A stretch of 64,000 nt of DNA from Blastobasis lacticolella (lineage: Eukaryota; Arthropoda; Insecta; Lepidoptera; Blastobasidae): contig LR990041.1 in the NCBI GenBank assembly GCA_905147135.1, positions 17,111,907 through 17,175,906 on the forward strand, read 5' to 3'. This document shows, one piece after another, positions 1-14,100 of the stretch; positions within the stretch are counted from its first letter, which is position 1; the number at the start of each line of letters is the position of its first letter. The notes beneath the pieces were generated by a model, which was given only the letters and a program-made list of their open reading frames with translations, did no database searches and was not told where the DNA came from. The translations under genes were made by a program, and so were the position numbers.

Positions 1-1661
1 TGTACCTTGGAGTTTCACAGTCCGCACAAAAAATTTGTTGTCGGCCTTAGACCATGCACGAAATGTTACGCTTGATTTCCAAAATAGAGCTTCGTCCAGA
101 ATATTATGTTACCCCAGTCACGGTCTTTGTTTTCTAGTGCACAGACCAATCGTTTTTCAACATGGCTTTATAAGAAGTGGTTTCTTTATCGTATTCCTAT
201 ACTCTACGTTTGGTTCTGCTTACCTTCTCTTAAAAAGATCTAGAGATATATTATGATCCTATTTCTTCAATTCTTCTTGAGCGGAACGTAAAGGCAAACG
301 AGGATTTCTAAAAATAGCTGCACAATGCCTTTGTCTTCGGCGGGCGATATCTTTCTCAAATTGCCTCGCTCTAATAAGTCTATATTTTTGGTAAGAAAAT
401 ACCTTTTATTCCGCTTTGTCACATACGCTCTTGACTTATTCATAAACTTTACAACCCTCTCGTGCGACATTTTTGGTCCTTTTGGGTGCGAACACAGGAA
501 TACTGCTTTGCAGCGCGATGCGTATGCAGCGCTCGTGGAAAAAGTATTATCCCATTAAATCATAAATGTGAAAATGGGAGCCAAGTTCAATATTATGATA
601 TTTATGATGTGGTTGTCGCCTTCACCGACACAAGACTTGAGATCTAAATGGGTGCCGAGTTCTGTGGACAATCCTGTTTATTTTAAAGAACGTGTAACAT
701 TCTTAAGTAAATTTAAGACACAATTTCTTTTTTTTTTTCTGCTACAACAATGTTTGCTATTTAAAAATATTACTTTATAAATTGGAATAGTATAATTATT
801 TACATAAAGCAAATAGGGTCTTATTGAATCTCAACATTTGACTTGGCAAGTTTATACTATATACTTTACAGTATACGTTTTGATAAAGTTGCTTTGTTAG
901 TATCACTAAGTAAAGCAGACATTGATACTCACAGGGTAACTTTATAATAACTTTTAGGGTAGTTACCGATGACCTTTATTCATGAAATTTAGCGAGAAGT
1001 AAGGTCTTACAACACAAGCATAAGGAAAAAAGAAAACTAGTAATTTGTACATATATCACATATAACTAATAACACAAATTTCATAGACGTTGACTTTTGC
1101 AAGAGAAAATGTTAATATCGCGGGATATTATGTCACATCATTATTGTGGAGGATTCGTTAGAGAACTGGGGCATACATTATGTACGAGTGCTAAGAGCCG
1201 TAGGATGTCATGTCATTAGTCGTGAGTTATGTTGCTAAAATTATTTTTTTATTATATTATACACCCGATATGGAGCATTCTCATGTAAAACTCCCCCGTG
1301 ACGTATATAAATATTGGAAAACATGTCTGTATTCGCATGGTTGTCTCTGCCTTATTTTACCTGTCTCCAATCGCTCCACACAACTTCCTCTCCAGCCAGC
1401 TACAAAAATAAAAACAAGCGGGAGGCCCAAAAAACTATTGATTGATAACGATAATTCTATGTTATCCATCGCTTCTTGGTCCTTCCATGGGCTATCCTAT
1501 AGGCTGAAGAAGTAGATGACTAGACGATCTCTTTGTTCTTATCCGCGATAAATCTCACTAAGGCTGTCGTCGTGTACCTACTCTTCTTGGGTTTCCCGCG
1601 AGATTTCTTTCCTGGTACAGGAAGCTTCTACATATCTGTACCTACATGATTATAACAAATA
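1..1661. other. No gene seen; upstream or first-intron sequence
   Basis: AT-rich sequence with only short chance reading frames. I looked here for the first coding exon of the desaturase-like gene that continues at 1994 and did not find one. It is probably intron 1 of that gene, with exon 1 left of the window. Confidence 0.5.
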
Positions 1662-1925
1662 ATCATCATGGCATTATTATCCCGGTTGTGCTCGCGCGCA
1701 CGAGGGCCCGGGTCCGCCTTGGCCATGATCCAGGATTTGACAGATCAGATAATTACTGTGAAGCGACTGCCATCTAACCTCCGTGACCCTGCTGGGAAAC
1801 CTGACTAGATTAGATCATGATAACACATTCAGTCGCCTTAATATGTTTCATCACGATGTTTTCCCTTACCGTAAGAGCATCGGTTAGTATTTAACTAATG
1901 TACATCACTCAGCCACCGACGCTCC
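1662..1925 (-). mobile_element. SINE-A copy, head deleted
   Basis: Copy of the window's main SINE family, reversed, so its tRNA-like head is at the high-coordinate end. The body (CGAGGGCCC, ATGATCCAGGAT and CATCACGATGTTTTCCC blocks) is present. The tRNA-like part between the 'ACATCACTCAG' and 'CCACCGACGCTCC' blocks has lost about 75 bp. Confidence 0.8.
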
Positions 1926-1993
1926 ATATCTGTCCGCAATATACCTATATACCTCGCTATAAATTATTTATATATTAATTGTTTTGATTACAG

Positions 1994-2124
1994 CTTTTTT
2001 CTTGGTGTTCCTTGGCGTGCTGGGGATGACAGCGGGCGCGCATCGATTGTGGGCGCACCAGACTTACCAAGCCAGCTACGGACTGCGGGTCACGCTGATG
2101 CTACTACAGACAATGGCTGGATTG
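1994..2124 (+). CDS. Desaturase-like gene, exon 2 (histidine box 1)
   Basis: Follows the acceptor TTTTGATTACAG and ends before the donor GTAATTTC. It opens with two bases of a split codon, then encodes FFLVFLGVLGMTAGAHRLWA and onward to QTMAGL. HRLWAH is the canonical first box. Its 131 bp length equals exon 2 of the intact desaturase. Confidence 0.9.
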
Positions 2125-5100
2125 GTAATTTCAATTGACTAGTATACAGCTGAAAAATAATATAAGATAAGGCAGAAACCGTATCTGATGAGCAACATAA
2201 TTGCTGTCCGATGTGTCTAGAATACGTACCTTAATTTTTCGCTCACTCTCGTCTAAGTCTAAGATCATCTGGTCAGATGGTCTGAAAGTGTGTTTTAGAT
2301 AATTGATATTAAAAAATTTCAGTGCTCAATTAAAATTCCGTTGATTTTTAGGTTATTCCCAATTTTTTTGGCATATTAATGTAAGATAAATTCCAATGAA
2401 TATTCTACGGTAGTTTGGCGATGGAAAGCAATTTAGGTAAATTTCTTTTTACTCAAACCCGCGTGTTGGAGATGAAGACTATGAGCTAAGTGTAAAGTAA
2501 TTTGAAGTAGGGCAGCGAAACCAAAGGATCCAACTAACAACTATCTAGACTAAACGAGTTTTCCATCAATTCGTTCGGGAGCAACAATAAATGGGTCGTT
2601 TAAGAAACGAGCACACACCTCAAAGGCTGGCAATTTGCAGGATCCAACTGACCACAATCGTGATCACGTACCATTGGATAACGTGCTTAGGTACTCGTTT
2701 GTCTCCTTCAAGTTCAAATGAAAAATATTTTATACTAGCAAGCTTTTATTGCGCGGTCTCTGTGATCAGTCAGAATATTTGTCACGACCAATCAAATGAG
2801 CCCAAACTCGATGGGTTTACCATGTGTGTTCTTATGGCTCCTTCCGTCTCCAGATCAGCTCGATTTTATCATAATATTGCTTTGTCACCGAACTTACATC
2901 TATGCTCAACATTTCAGTTCAATCGAAACCGGGAAATGCGTCAAATTTATCAATTATGCAAGATTACGAACAGACATTGAGACATGTGAAACGAACACCT
3001 ACATAAATAGAAGCTTGTTGAAGTTATTCTACCAACGTATTATCTTTTTTACAAGCCATTATTTAGTTCCACACGTCACCATGTCTGTTCGTAAAAAGCT
3101 TGTAAAAATAGATAATATGTAGGTAGAATATCTTCACGATTTACCTCCAAATCGTCTATTTTTAAGATTAAAAATGTTTGGAAATAGGTAGTGTAAATGA
3201 AAGCCGAAGTTATATTGGTAAATAAAAAAGGCACCGTCATAAAATCATTATCTAATGTGGAGACAAGGTCACGGCCACCATTGTGGAGACCTACAATGCT
3301 TAGGCGGATGAGACGGTTCATAAATCATATCGATTTTTGCCGTTACAATTGTACTCGTATTTACGACTTAGGTGGGAGGACGTTAACAACAGCACTTGGG
3401 TTATTATCAATATTGTTATCGTTACAGCACTAGTTTTCTTTATATATTTTGATGACAGGACGACTGTACTTTTGTCAATCAAGGGTTCGATATCCAGTTA
3501 TTCAGAATTTATGATAAATGTCTGTATAGCGTATTAAGCCTATTACAACTAGTATGTACCTGCTTACCATCAGGCGGGCCGTAAACTTGTTTATAAAAAT
3601 GTACCTTCGCTAATCAAGGGTTCGACTTCCAGTTGTACAGAATTTATTACATTTTTTTTATGTCATACGGTAGGCAAACAGGCAAGAGGACCACCTGATG
3701 GAAAGTGGTCACCACTGCCTATAGACATTAGCAACACCAAGAGTATCGCCAAAGCGATGCCCAACTCTATAACACGTTGCTCTGGCAGCAAAAAGGCAAA
3801 TGCCACTCCACCTTACTCACCGGCAGAAATACAATACTATTTAAAATAATATTATTTAGCTGCGCTATTCTGTAAGGTGGAGGTACTTCCCCAGTCGGGC
3901 GGCTCCAATATTCGAACGAGATACCCCGCTATTCCCTACCTCTCTTAAAATAATATCTATAACGATAAAGGTCTATAACGCCTTTTAAGCCTATAACGAC
4001 TGCTGGACTTGATGTTCCACTTCTGTGGAACGACCTGTAGGACGACCTGAGTGGTTCAATGGTCAACATCAGTCTGCCACGCAAGAGGTCCCGGGTTCGA
4101 TTCCCGGCCGGGCAGAAATTGAAATGATGAATTTTAATTTCTGTTACGGGTCTGGGTGTTCTATGTATAATAAGTATGTATTTAAAAAAAAAAAGTATTT
4201 AACTAATATATCAGTTATCTAGCACCCATAGCACAAGCTTTGCTTAGTTTGGGGCTAGATGGCGCTGTGTGAATTTGTCCACGAATATTTATTATTTATT
4301 TATTTTTTATGTCCCCACTGTCAAAATCCCTACGCTAAGCAGGCGGATTAGATATCGCAGAGTTGGAAATGCTACACCCTATTTTGATTTACGGGGGTTC
4401 TAGCTGGTACACATCAAAACGCCCTGAATGTATATGATCCTTTAATCTTTACATGCTCATCGATTTTGGATACTTTCGACGGATGTATCAAGAACGTATG
4501 TTGAGAGACACTTTACGTTCTTGACACATCCATTCAGACAGAGAGTCTACCCCTACAGGAAAAGCTGTGATATTAAGTTTTTATGTATTTTGACGACACG
4601 ACGACCCACTTTTTGCAAGATCCAAGTCCAAGGTCAAACTAAATTAGCTGAAAGAAATGGCCATTAGCTTAATAATGAAAAATTATCTTTAGCTGTAATT
4701 GTATTCACTCTAACCTTGCAAATGTCCAGATGTACCATTCTTATCTTTCAGGGTCCGATCTACGGCTGGGTATCTTATCACAGACTCCACCACGCACACT
4801 ATGGGACTGTCGGTGACCCGTACGACCACGTCAAAGGGTTTACATACTCACACTTGTTGGCCCATATCTCTAAGCTGAGCCCATACCAAGAGAGCTTAAA
4901 AGATCAAATTGACATGTCAGACGTGGAAAAGGATGAAGTTGTCATGTTCCAGAAGAAGTAAGTAATTGCTTTAGGGGGAAACATTCGGTTTGTGTACCTA
5001 CGACGTGTCTTTGTATTGATAACAAAACACCTGTAATAATGACACCGTAGTATGTTTACGTTAATAGCGTCGGTGGGCGAGTGGAAACGGTATCCGACTC

Positions 5101-8100
5101 GCAAGCGGTACCGGTTTCAAATCCCACTGCCGCCATGTACCAATAACTCTTTTATAAGTTATGTACGTTAGTTGAATACTAATCGAGGGAGGATGAGATC
5201 CCTAAGATGAGAGAAAACATCGTGATAAAACCTGCACATTCAAGCGACTGAATGTGTAACCATGATCAAATCTGGTCAGGTTCCCCTGGTGGCAGGGTCA
5301 CGGAGGTTACTCCACTGTAGTTACTTGATCTGCCAATTCCAGGATCATTGTCAAGGCGGACCCCGGGCCCTCTGGCGCGAAATTACAACCGAGACATGAA
5401 CGCCAAGTTATTTAGTATGTTTTCGTTAAGCTTATTTTAGGCCCCGTAGGTAAGTAAGTATGAGAGAATTTTTTATTAATAAATCTTATTAAGTTTCCGT
5501 GCCCGAAGGAAAAGTAAGGGGCCCTATTAATAAGCCTTCGCAGCCTGCCTGTCTGCCATAGTATCTAACCGCAAAAGTTAGATACTTACTTGAAACTTTT
5601 ACCACAGCCTTTGTAGTATTACAATAATACTGTACTACTACTGTGGTATTACTGAAACTTTATTGCCATTACTTAAACACTGTGCTAATGTTATAAATGT
5701 AGTGGGAGGTCAGTAGGTACAGTCACCCGCAGAGAGACCGGACCACAGACTTTTTAAATAATTGAAGTAGAAGCAATCTCGAGTCGATATCGCTGCTATT
5801 ATTCCTACTATGCTATCAACAAGCATGATGATTTCATTTCTCCTCGCCTCATTGGCCAACGGAAATAACCAATGTCAAATTAATGCGCTTATTACATTTG
5901 ACTAATTTCAGTCGTCTAAATTCGGAAGCGTGAGAGCAAATTAAAGTGGACTGCTCACAGAATAAGTTTCATGTTAGTATCATTTATATTATATTGTTAC
6001 GCATCGTTCCGCTTATCAAAGGGCGTGATAGAAAAATTTACCTTATTTCATAAGCAATACTCTTTGATTTGCTTTCATGCTTTTTGCTTAATGCAAATGT
6101 AATAAGCGCAAAGAAAAACACGCAAGAACTAGCGCTCGCTATTAAAGTCCCAGGACTTCCATCAAAGCTAGTCTAAACCTACAGACTTAGAGATAGCATT
6201 AAATTTCAGGTCTCCATCTGCTATAAACGATACAAATTTCACTTCTCCCTTCGCAGAGTTTACTGGCTGTTATACGGGGTGTTGTTCGCGCTGTTGCCGA
6301 TGAACGCGCCTATAGAATACTGGGGTGAAAGTGTGTTATACACCCTATTCACGGTGATGGTGCTGCGATACCTCCTGCTGGTACACTTGACCTGGCTTAT
6401 CGACAGCGGCGTCGAAATCTGGGGACTTAAACCTGGCGAAAAGTGAGTAAAACTTAGGTTACTTTTTAAATTTGTGGGGTTATGTTATGGTCAGTTCTTT
6501 GGGTAACCGTAGATATGGAGAAACTAGTGAGGTTAAATTGGAGAGAGAGGAACTATTAAGTTTTTATTTTATTTTGTGTACTAGTAAAACATAGACCCAC
6601 TGGTAGGTTTCCAGAGGAATTAGAACATTCCAAATGATAACGTAAAAATTAAATTGAAATGCGTTGTCATTGCCAGCATTTATATGAAGCACTTAAATAT
6701 AACATACACCTTATATGTATAACCTTAGTAATTTAAGATGTAATGCTAGCAGCTATATCAACACCATCTTTCATCAACAAATAAGTCTTACTTGTATTAT
6801 ACTAATCAAAGTTATAAATCGCTCCCTGGGCTGGCTGCTCTCTGCGCGTCTCGGCAAACATTTTTCAACTTTCTGTTTCTCCACTAGGTACGTAGGTATA
6901 GTTGTAAGCTTAAACTTTTTATCATCATCATCATCATTACAGTCAATAACAGTTTACTGCAAGACTTAGGGCCTCTCCCATGAATAGGGGAGATTATTGC
7001 CATAATCTCCACGTTTGGCAGGCGGGTTGGAGATTGCAGTATTGTAAATATAACAATGGAAAACGCTGCTGCCTATTTTCCAGCCTACGGAGACTCTAGA
7101 TTTTTTGCCTCGAAAACATTAGTCGCCTTGTATGACACCCACGAGTGTAAGGGGTTGGTGCTATTCGACTCTGCCGGATACCACACGGCCAAAACTTTTT
7201 ATAGCCTTACCAAATATTGAATACTGAAACTTCAAAGGTGGAGTTGTTTATTTAGGCCAATAGTCGAATTGGATAGATCAAGATCTGCCTGGGCATGTAA
7301 TTTGGAAACGTTTACTTTGCCTACGTCAACAAAAACCTACATAATCTAACCAAATTGAAACCTACGCTTTGATACAACACTAACTTAACCTAACCAAAAT
7401 AAAATGTATTCCTACCAATGGCACGACCGGTCCAATTCCACTATAAGCCTACTAAAATTGTTGAAGAGGGCCGATGGAGATTTCCCCGGAATATCATTTC
7501 GATATAGGCTTCAATTTGATTAGTCAAGCCGCATAAGATACTTAGGTTTTAGTTCGATTGGGTTGAGGTAAAATAGTATTATGTCAAATCACATACAACT
7601 TGAAACAGAATCCAAATTGAACGCTTAGGCAATTCTCAATCAAACTAATTCAACAATTGGCCAACAACATAATTAATCAATCAAATATGTTTATTGTGAC
7701 ACACACGATATACATTAAATGCAGGTCTTAGATAAATAGAGATTAGAACGCTGTGGTCTACAATTTGAGAAGGTAAACTTTACCCAAAATTAAATATTAA
7801 AAAAACATCTTGGCATCCCCGTTGTGCTCTCGCGCACGAGGGCCTGAGGTCCGCCTTGACCATGATCCAGGATTTGGCAGGTCAGGTAATTACAGTGGAG
7901 CGACTGCCATCTGACCTCCATGATCCTGCTACCAGGGGAACCTAACCAGATTGGATCATGGTTACATATCCAGTCGCCTGAATGTGCAGGTTTCATCACG
8001 ATGTTTTCCCTCACCGTTAGAGCATCGGTTAGAATTTAACTAATGTACATAACTCAGAAAACAGTCATTGGTACATGGCCGGAGCGGGATTCGAACCCAG

Positions 8101-11100
8101 GACCTCTGGCTTACGAGTCGGATACTCTAACCGCTCGGCCACCGACGCTCCAAACCAAAATTAAATAATTAAACATAACATTGTTTGCAGGTACCCACAT
8201 GACACCAATTCGGTGTTCTTCCTTTCGAGAACGTTCTGGCCTCACTATCACTACCTGGTGCCCTACGACTACAAGTCCGGTGAATACGGCACATACGGTA
8301 AGCTATTTTGTTGAAACTTGACTATTTTCACCAAAATTCATATTCCTCCTATGTAGTTATTGGAAGTCTATCAAGCAGATGTTTGCACTGGAAAACCGCG
8401 GTACCTAAATATAAAAATTCTGCAGTTGGTAACACGAAGTATACAAAATAATAAAATAATCATCTTGGCGTTAATGTCCCGGATGTGCTCTCGCGCACGA
8501 GGGCCCGGGGTCCGCCTTGACCATGATCCAGGATTCGGCAGATCAGGTAATTACAGTGGAGCGACTGCCATCTGACTTCCATGACCCTGCTACCAGGGGA
8601 ACCTGACCAGATTGGTTCATGGTTACAAATTCAGTTGCCTGAATGTGCAGGTTTCATCACGATGTTTTCCCTCACCGTATGAGCATCGTTTAGTATTCAA
8701 CGAATGTACATAACTCAGAAAACAGTCATTGGTACATGGCCGGAGCGGGATTCGAACCCGGGACCCCGGCTTACGAGTTGCATACTCTAACCGCTCGGCC
8801 ACCGACACTCTAGTTGGTAACTCGAAGTATACTCGGACAAAAACAGATTAGGTAGGATAAGTAATTAGGTATTCCATTCTCTCATCATTGCTACACTGAA
8901 CAACCTCTTTATCTTTCATCACCATAACTATTTTGTCTTCCTTAGATTTTAATACCCATCTCTTTGAACGCCCTATTCGAATTTCTTTTCCTTGAAGATT
9001 AGTCCCACTCAGAATTACGTAACGTGTATAACGTAATGTGACCGATGGGCTCGCTTAACTCTCCTTTGCTTTCCATTAGATTTTTGCCGTTTGAAAAAAA
9101 GATTAATTAACGTAATCCTAATTCAATAAATACTCTATATATTATTTCGTTAGTATTAATGAAACACACGTCAATCATAGAACAATAGTTATGACTTTTC
9201 TATCCGTACTAAGAATATATACGCTCTCAAATGATGGCCCCGAAAAAATTTACCATATCCTGTAGCTACGTAAAACTTATTCATCGGTGTAGATACAGGA
9301 AACACTTGACACGCTCGTCGTCCACTCTCAATCCACATTCCATCTCTTTCAAACCTTTCAAATATATCCATGTAAAGATTGAAAAGCCATGGAGACGCAT
9401 CATGTACTTGTCACACCGTTTGAGATATTACGCTCCATTTACCCTGATTGCAGGGCCGGATTAAGCATGTCGAGGCCCCTAGGAGATGAACCTCTTGGAG
9501 CCCTAATGTAGCATTTGCAGCCCCTTTACCAAAACCGCAACTATTGAGGATGAGTAGAGCATAAACAAATTGTTTTTACCATTCATTGAAATTACCAACT
9601 TTTAATATCCATACATGCCCACAATACGGCAGCGCGATTACTTTGCTACCGAGACTCCCCTCACTCCATACATAATGTACTAAAAGATTTGATGGATGTT
9701 GCTCTTCAACTATGATTTCCGAAAATTGACGCATGAGCGATAACGAGGAGCTTTGGTGGCCTGGTCTCGTAAGCGTGAGGTACTGGGATCGAATTACCAA
9801 CGACATTCTTATGAGTTATGTAGGCTCATTAGTTGAATACTGTTTTTTTTTTGCAATTTGGCCTATAAAAATGGGGGTGACCGTGATAAAAATAACTTAT
9901 AGAACGAACTCAGCGACCTCTGATTTTTTGACACATTGAGTCATAAACGCCAATGATACCACACGGGGTGGATCGCTGCTGTCTCGCACAAAGATAGTGA
10001 GTAGTGACGGAGAGCAGGGAGCCAGAAATTTTTGTTTGTAAAAAGTTGCGTAACCTAGCTATGCAAATATTTAAAATGATATATTTTTTATTTTGGCTAC
10101 CTTGATGGATTGTAAAGAAATAAATAACAAGAGTGCGATGCGTTCTCTGTCTAAAGGATAATCCGGCCCTGCTGATATGGGCTTTAGATTTCGCACAAAA
10201 GCCGTCACAAGGCGGCCCTCAATTCCATACGTTAAGTAAGTTCAATATTCAATTTATGCTCCAAATTGTACAAATAAAATGTAACAAAATAGGTATACCT
10301 TGTGGGCCCGTCAACATTGGGTACCTACTTACGTATATATATATATTAGAACAAATAATTTCCAAATAATAAGAACCAATATTATGTATAAATTCAATCA
10401 TAAATAAAAAAGAAACTCACTTAAAAATTTTATTTGAAAAAATCTCCTAATGGGTATAGAAACAGTTGTCAATTAAATTTTTTTTTATTTTTTTTACTAA
10501 TGTACCACTTGGATTCGTTTTACTTAGTTTGGTATATTTTTATAGACAATATTATGGATTTTTATTAATATACCTATATATTTCTAGTTTTATTTATGGG
10601 TAGGCTAATGGGCTTTTATTACGTAAATTTAAATTTTTTGCCCCCGAAGAAAAAAGAGGGGTAATAAATAAGTTGGATGTGTTTATCTGAGTATCTGTCT
10701 ATGGGATTATAGCTCCTGAACAGATGGGTCAATTTCGATCATAACGGATATTTTTAGATATTTGAAAGGCATTTAGTTCTTAGCTTTGTTTCATTAAAAT
10801 CGGTACAGTAGATTAGGACATACTTTGAGTACGTATATGTAAACTTGTTCAAGGGTTTTCCGACATTTTTCTGTCAGCCAGGTTATTTATAATAATAATG
10901 ATCTTTGGACTGGTAAAAATATTTAAGTTCTTCTTTTGCGTATACACGTATTCGAAATTTGCATATTTCGAATATGTTTGTTTGTTTTCGAATAAAATTT
11001 TGTACATTTCAGCACCTTTCACATATTTATAAGTATTCGCAAACACTTTTTTGTAATATAAATAGATTCCTTGCGGCAGTACTATTACCCCAGAGCGTTA

Positions 11101-14100
11101 TACCATATTGTAGCCAGGAGTGGGCTTAGGCGTAGTAGGCACGCTTGGCTATTTCCAGGTCAGTCGTTCTTTTTTTTAAATCATACATGACGAATGAAAA
11201 AATTGAAAATGTTGGTGTAATTTTTTCTACATGCAGTTTCCAATTAATGTTAATGTCCATTTCAACACTCAAGAGTATGCAGTTATTTGAGAACTCTAAA
11301 TGATAATTTTTATACAAAATATTATCTTTTTAATTTATTTTAATTAATTACATTCAAACACGTTATTGCACACTTTAATTACAAATAGGTAGATACAAAT
11401 ACAAAAGCGTAACAAACTTGAATGTGCGTAAAGGCGGCCTTATCGCTTTTTACGATCTCTTACAGACAACATTTGTGGTAAGTATCGCATTAGCCAAAGT
11501 CGATCAATTGTAGTACCTAAAAAAAATTAAGACAGTGTTGACAATAACTTATTCTTTAGGACTCGATCTTTGGGTGTCTTCCAAATCTACGAAGACACAT
11601 AGTGTGTACCCATTTTCGCACTTAGCCAAGTGCTTTTCACACCTTAAGGAAAGGACTTGATCGGTGTAATTCATCCCTCTTCTTTGTGTTTGTCTACATC
11701 GTTACGCAGGGTAAATATTAAACCAACTTGCCAGGTAGAACATAAGGTCATGAAATGAAAATAGAATACTAGGTATTTCGATGATTGAGCTGTAAATAAC
11801 ACCGTCCTAGACAAAGTTTAAAATAACATTATTCAACCCGCATAATAAAAAGAACTGTCCTGATAAAACATAGTTGAAGCTGTTTCAATAAAAACATTTC
11901 TAAGTATTATTACAGCATATATTTTCGGTATCGTCGGCCATATACCAATGACTCTTTTCTGAGTTATGTACATTATTGAATTCTAACCGATGCTCTTACG
12001 GTGAGGGAAAACATCGTGATGAAACCTGCAAATTCAGGCAACTGAATTTGTAACCTTGATCCAATCTGGTCAGATTCCCCTGGTAGCAGGGTCACGGAGG
12101 TCTGATGGTAGTCCATCCACTGTAATTACCTGATCGCCAAATCCTGGATCATGGTCAAGGTTGACCCCGGGCCCTCGTTCTCGAGAGCACAACCAGGACA
12201 TTAATATCAAGATGTTTTTTTTATTACAGCATATAATTTTACAAAAAAAAATAATCGTTTGGTAATCATGTCTACCTACATACGTTACATACCTAATAGT
12301 CTGAAACTCCAGCAAAAAACAATATTGTACATACCTATAATGTAGAATAAGATTTGTAAATAACTGTACCTATACTGAGTAAAAACGCGAATTCTAGCTA
12401 TTACTATAAGTATAGATATCTGTTTTTGTTTACATACTAGTTTCGTGAAAGATAGCGACCTTTCTTACCCGGATGTTGGGATGGGATGGGATCGTCTCCT
12501 TTGAACGTGTATTGGATAGCAAAGCTTTGACCGACGGTCGTCCCAATTATTCATTACCTCACCAGCTATATCTCAAAAGTATCAAATGTCATTTCTTTTC
12601 TCTAATTCTGTACAGTACAGATGTTGGCACGTCTTGACGGTTCGTCAGTTATTAAATAAGGGGATCTAAAAAGGCTACTTTAGCGTTTCATATTATGATT
12701 CATATGAGACGGACACACATTTATCTGATCCTATGGCCAATACTGGAACTAAGTGGCGCCATTTTGAATTTTCATATCAATGTCAACAACAAAGATGCTG
12801 TAGTTAAGCTTTTGACAAATTAATATTATATGTATCATATTATGAAACGCTAAAGTAGCCTCTAAACACTGAACAGCATACTAACCTCGTGTGTCAGTAG
12901 GCTCATTTTTACGTCTTGCTATGGAACCCTAAAAACCAACAAAGTTTCCTTCATGTTTGCCTCCCCGCACTCAAAGGATATAATATTACGAAGTATGTTG
13001 TAAGCAAGTTTATTTTCTCGACGTCAAAGAAAGTGTAGATGTAGTTAGATTTTGTTACTGAGGTTCCATTACATCTAAACAAAGCGTGTATGTATGAAAG
13101 ATGTATAGTATCCTTCTTTAAGGGTGCCGTAGTAAAACATGAACAGGAACCTTTATATCCGAAACTAGTTGTTACACTTAGTTTGTGGTACAAATGCAAG
13201 TGGTAGTAGTGGTCAAGAGTATTTTACTAATGTTTAGGAACGTATTTGACAGATTCTTTTTCTGATTTTGCTTACAGTATTAGAACCCAGTCCTAACTTA
13301 ATTAATCAAAGGCCTATCATTTAAAGGTAACAGAGTCAGGAAATGTTTGTACAACGCTGCCGTATACGTCCACATGGATGGAGCCCGCGCTTATTTTCAT
13401 TGCTCTGTGCTCGCTGCGAATGGCTATAAGTGACAAAGTTTACTTTACACGTAGTAATACCAACATCATTAACGTCTTGTCATCACCTTTATTTTTCTAG
13501 CTAGTCCGTAACCGTGTCAGTAGGGTGTAGTAGGTATATATCTGTAGTACCAATTTCGGCAACGAAGACCTCAAGGCTATGAGTTTATTCTACCTAGATT
13601 TCTAACCTAAAGTAAGTAGTAATTGGCAATAACTCGTAAAAATCCGATGTTGATTCTACCCTCTTTCAGATTAGGGGCGGTTTTGCATAAATTCCACGCA
13701 TGTTTTGATTGCATTTAACTCGCAGTGTGCACAGGAAATCGTACATTCTACCTTGAAAAAGGTCAGGAATGGGCGATTTTTTAAAATGTTATACATTATA
13801 GAAGCCTTCATGAAATGTCCAAGTTTTCGACCTCGGAGTGCTGCTGCGGGCTCAGCAATGTCCATAAAACGCTGAAAATTACGACGTTTTTGGGTCACTC
13901 ACTAATATCTCAAGGTGCGTCGTAGAGAAAAGTGTTCTTCAACCAAATAAAAGGTTATAAAATTCCCTACAGCTTTTGCCTTACACACTTTTTCATATTC
14001 TCAACCGTTTACGAGCAGCACACTTGATTGTGGCGGCAGGTAAAACACCCGTTTATTAGGGAATTTAATGAAAAATTGTATTTGTAGAAATTAACAATTT

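Noticed and set aside
1..1990. First exon of the desaturase-like gene
   Set aside because: No frame shows the expected tryptophan-rich, membrane-spanning N-terminal segment with a phase-1 donor; it is probably outside the window.
8043..8151. tRNA gene (box-B-like GGGATTCGAACCC and box-A-like complement)
   Set aside because: The tRNA-like part is fused to the SINE-A body, recurs in many copies and does not give a clean cloverleaf; it is the SINE head.
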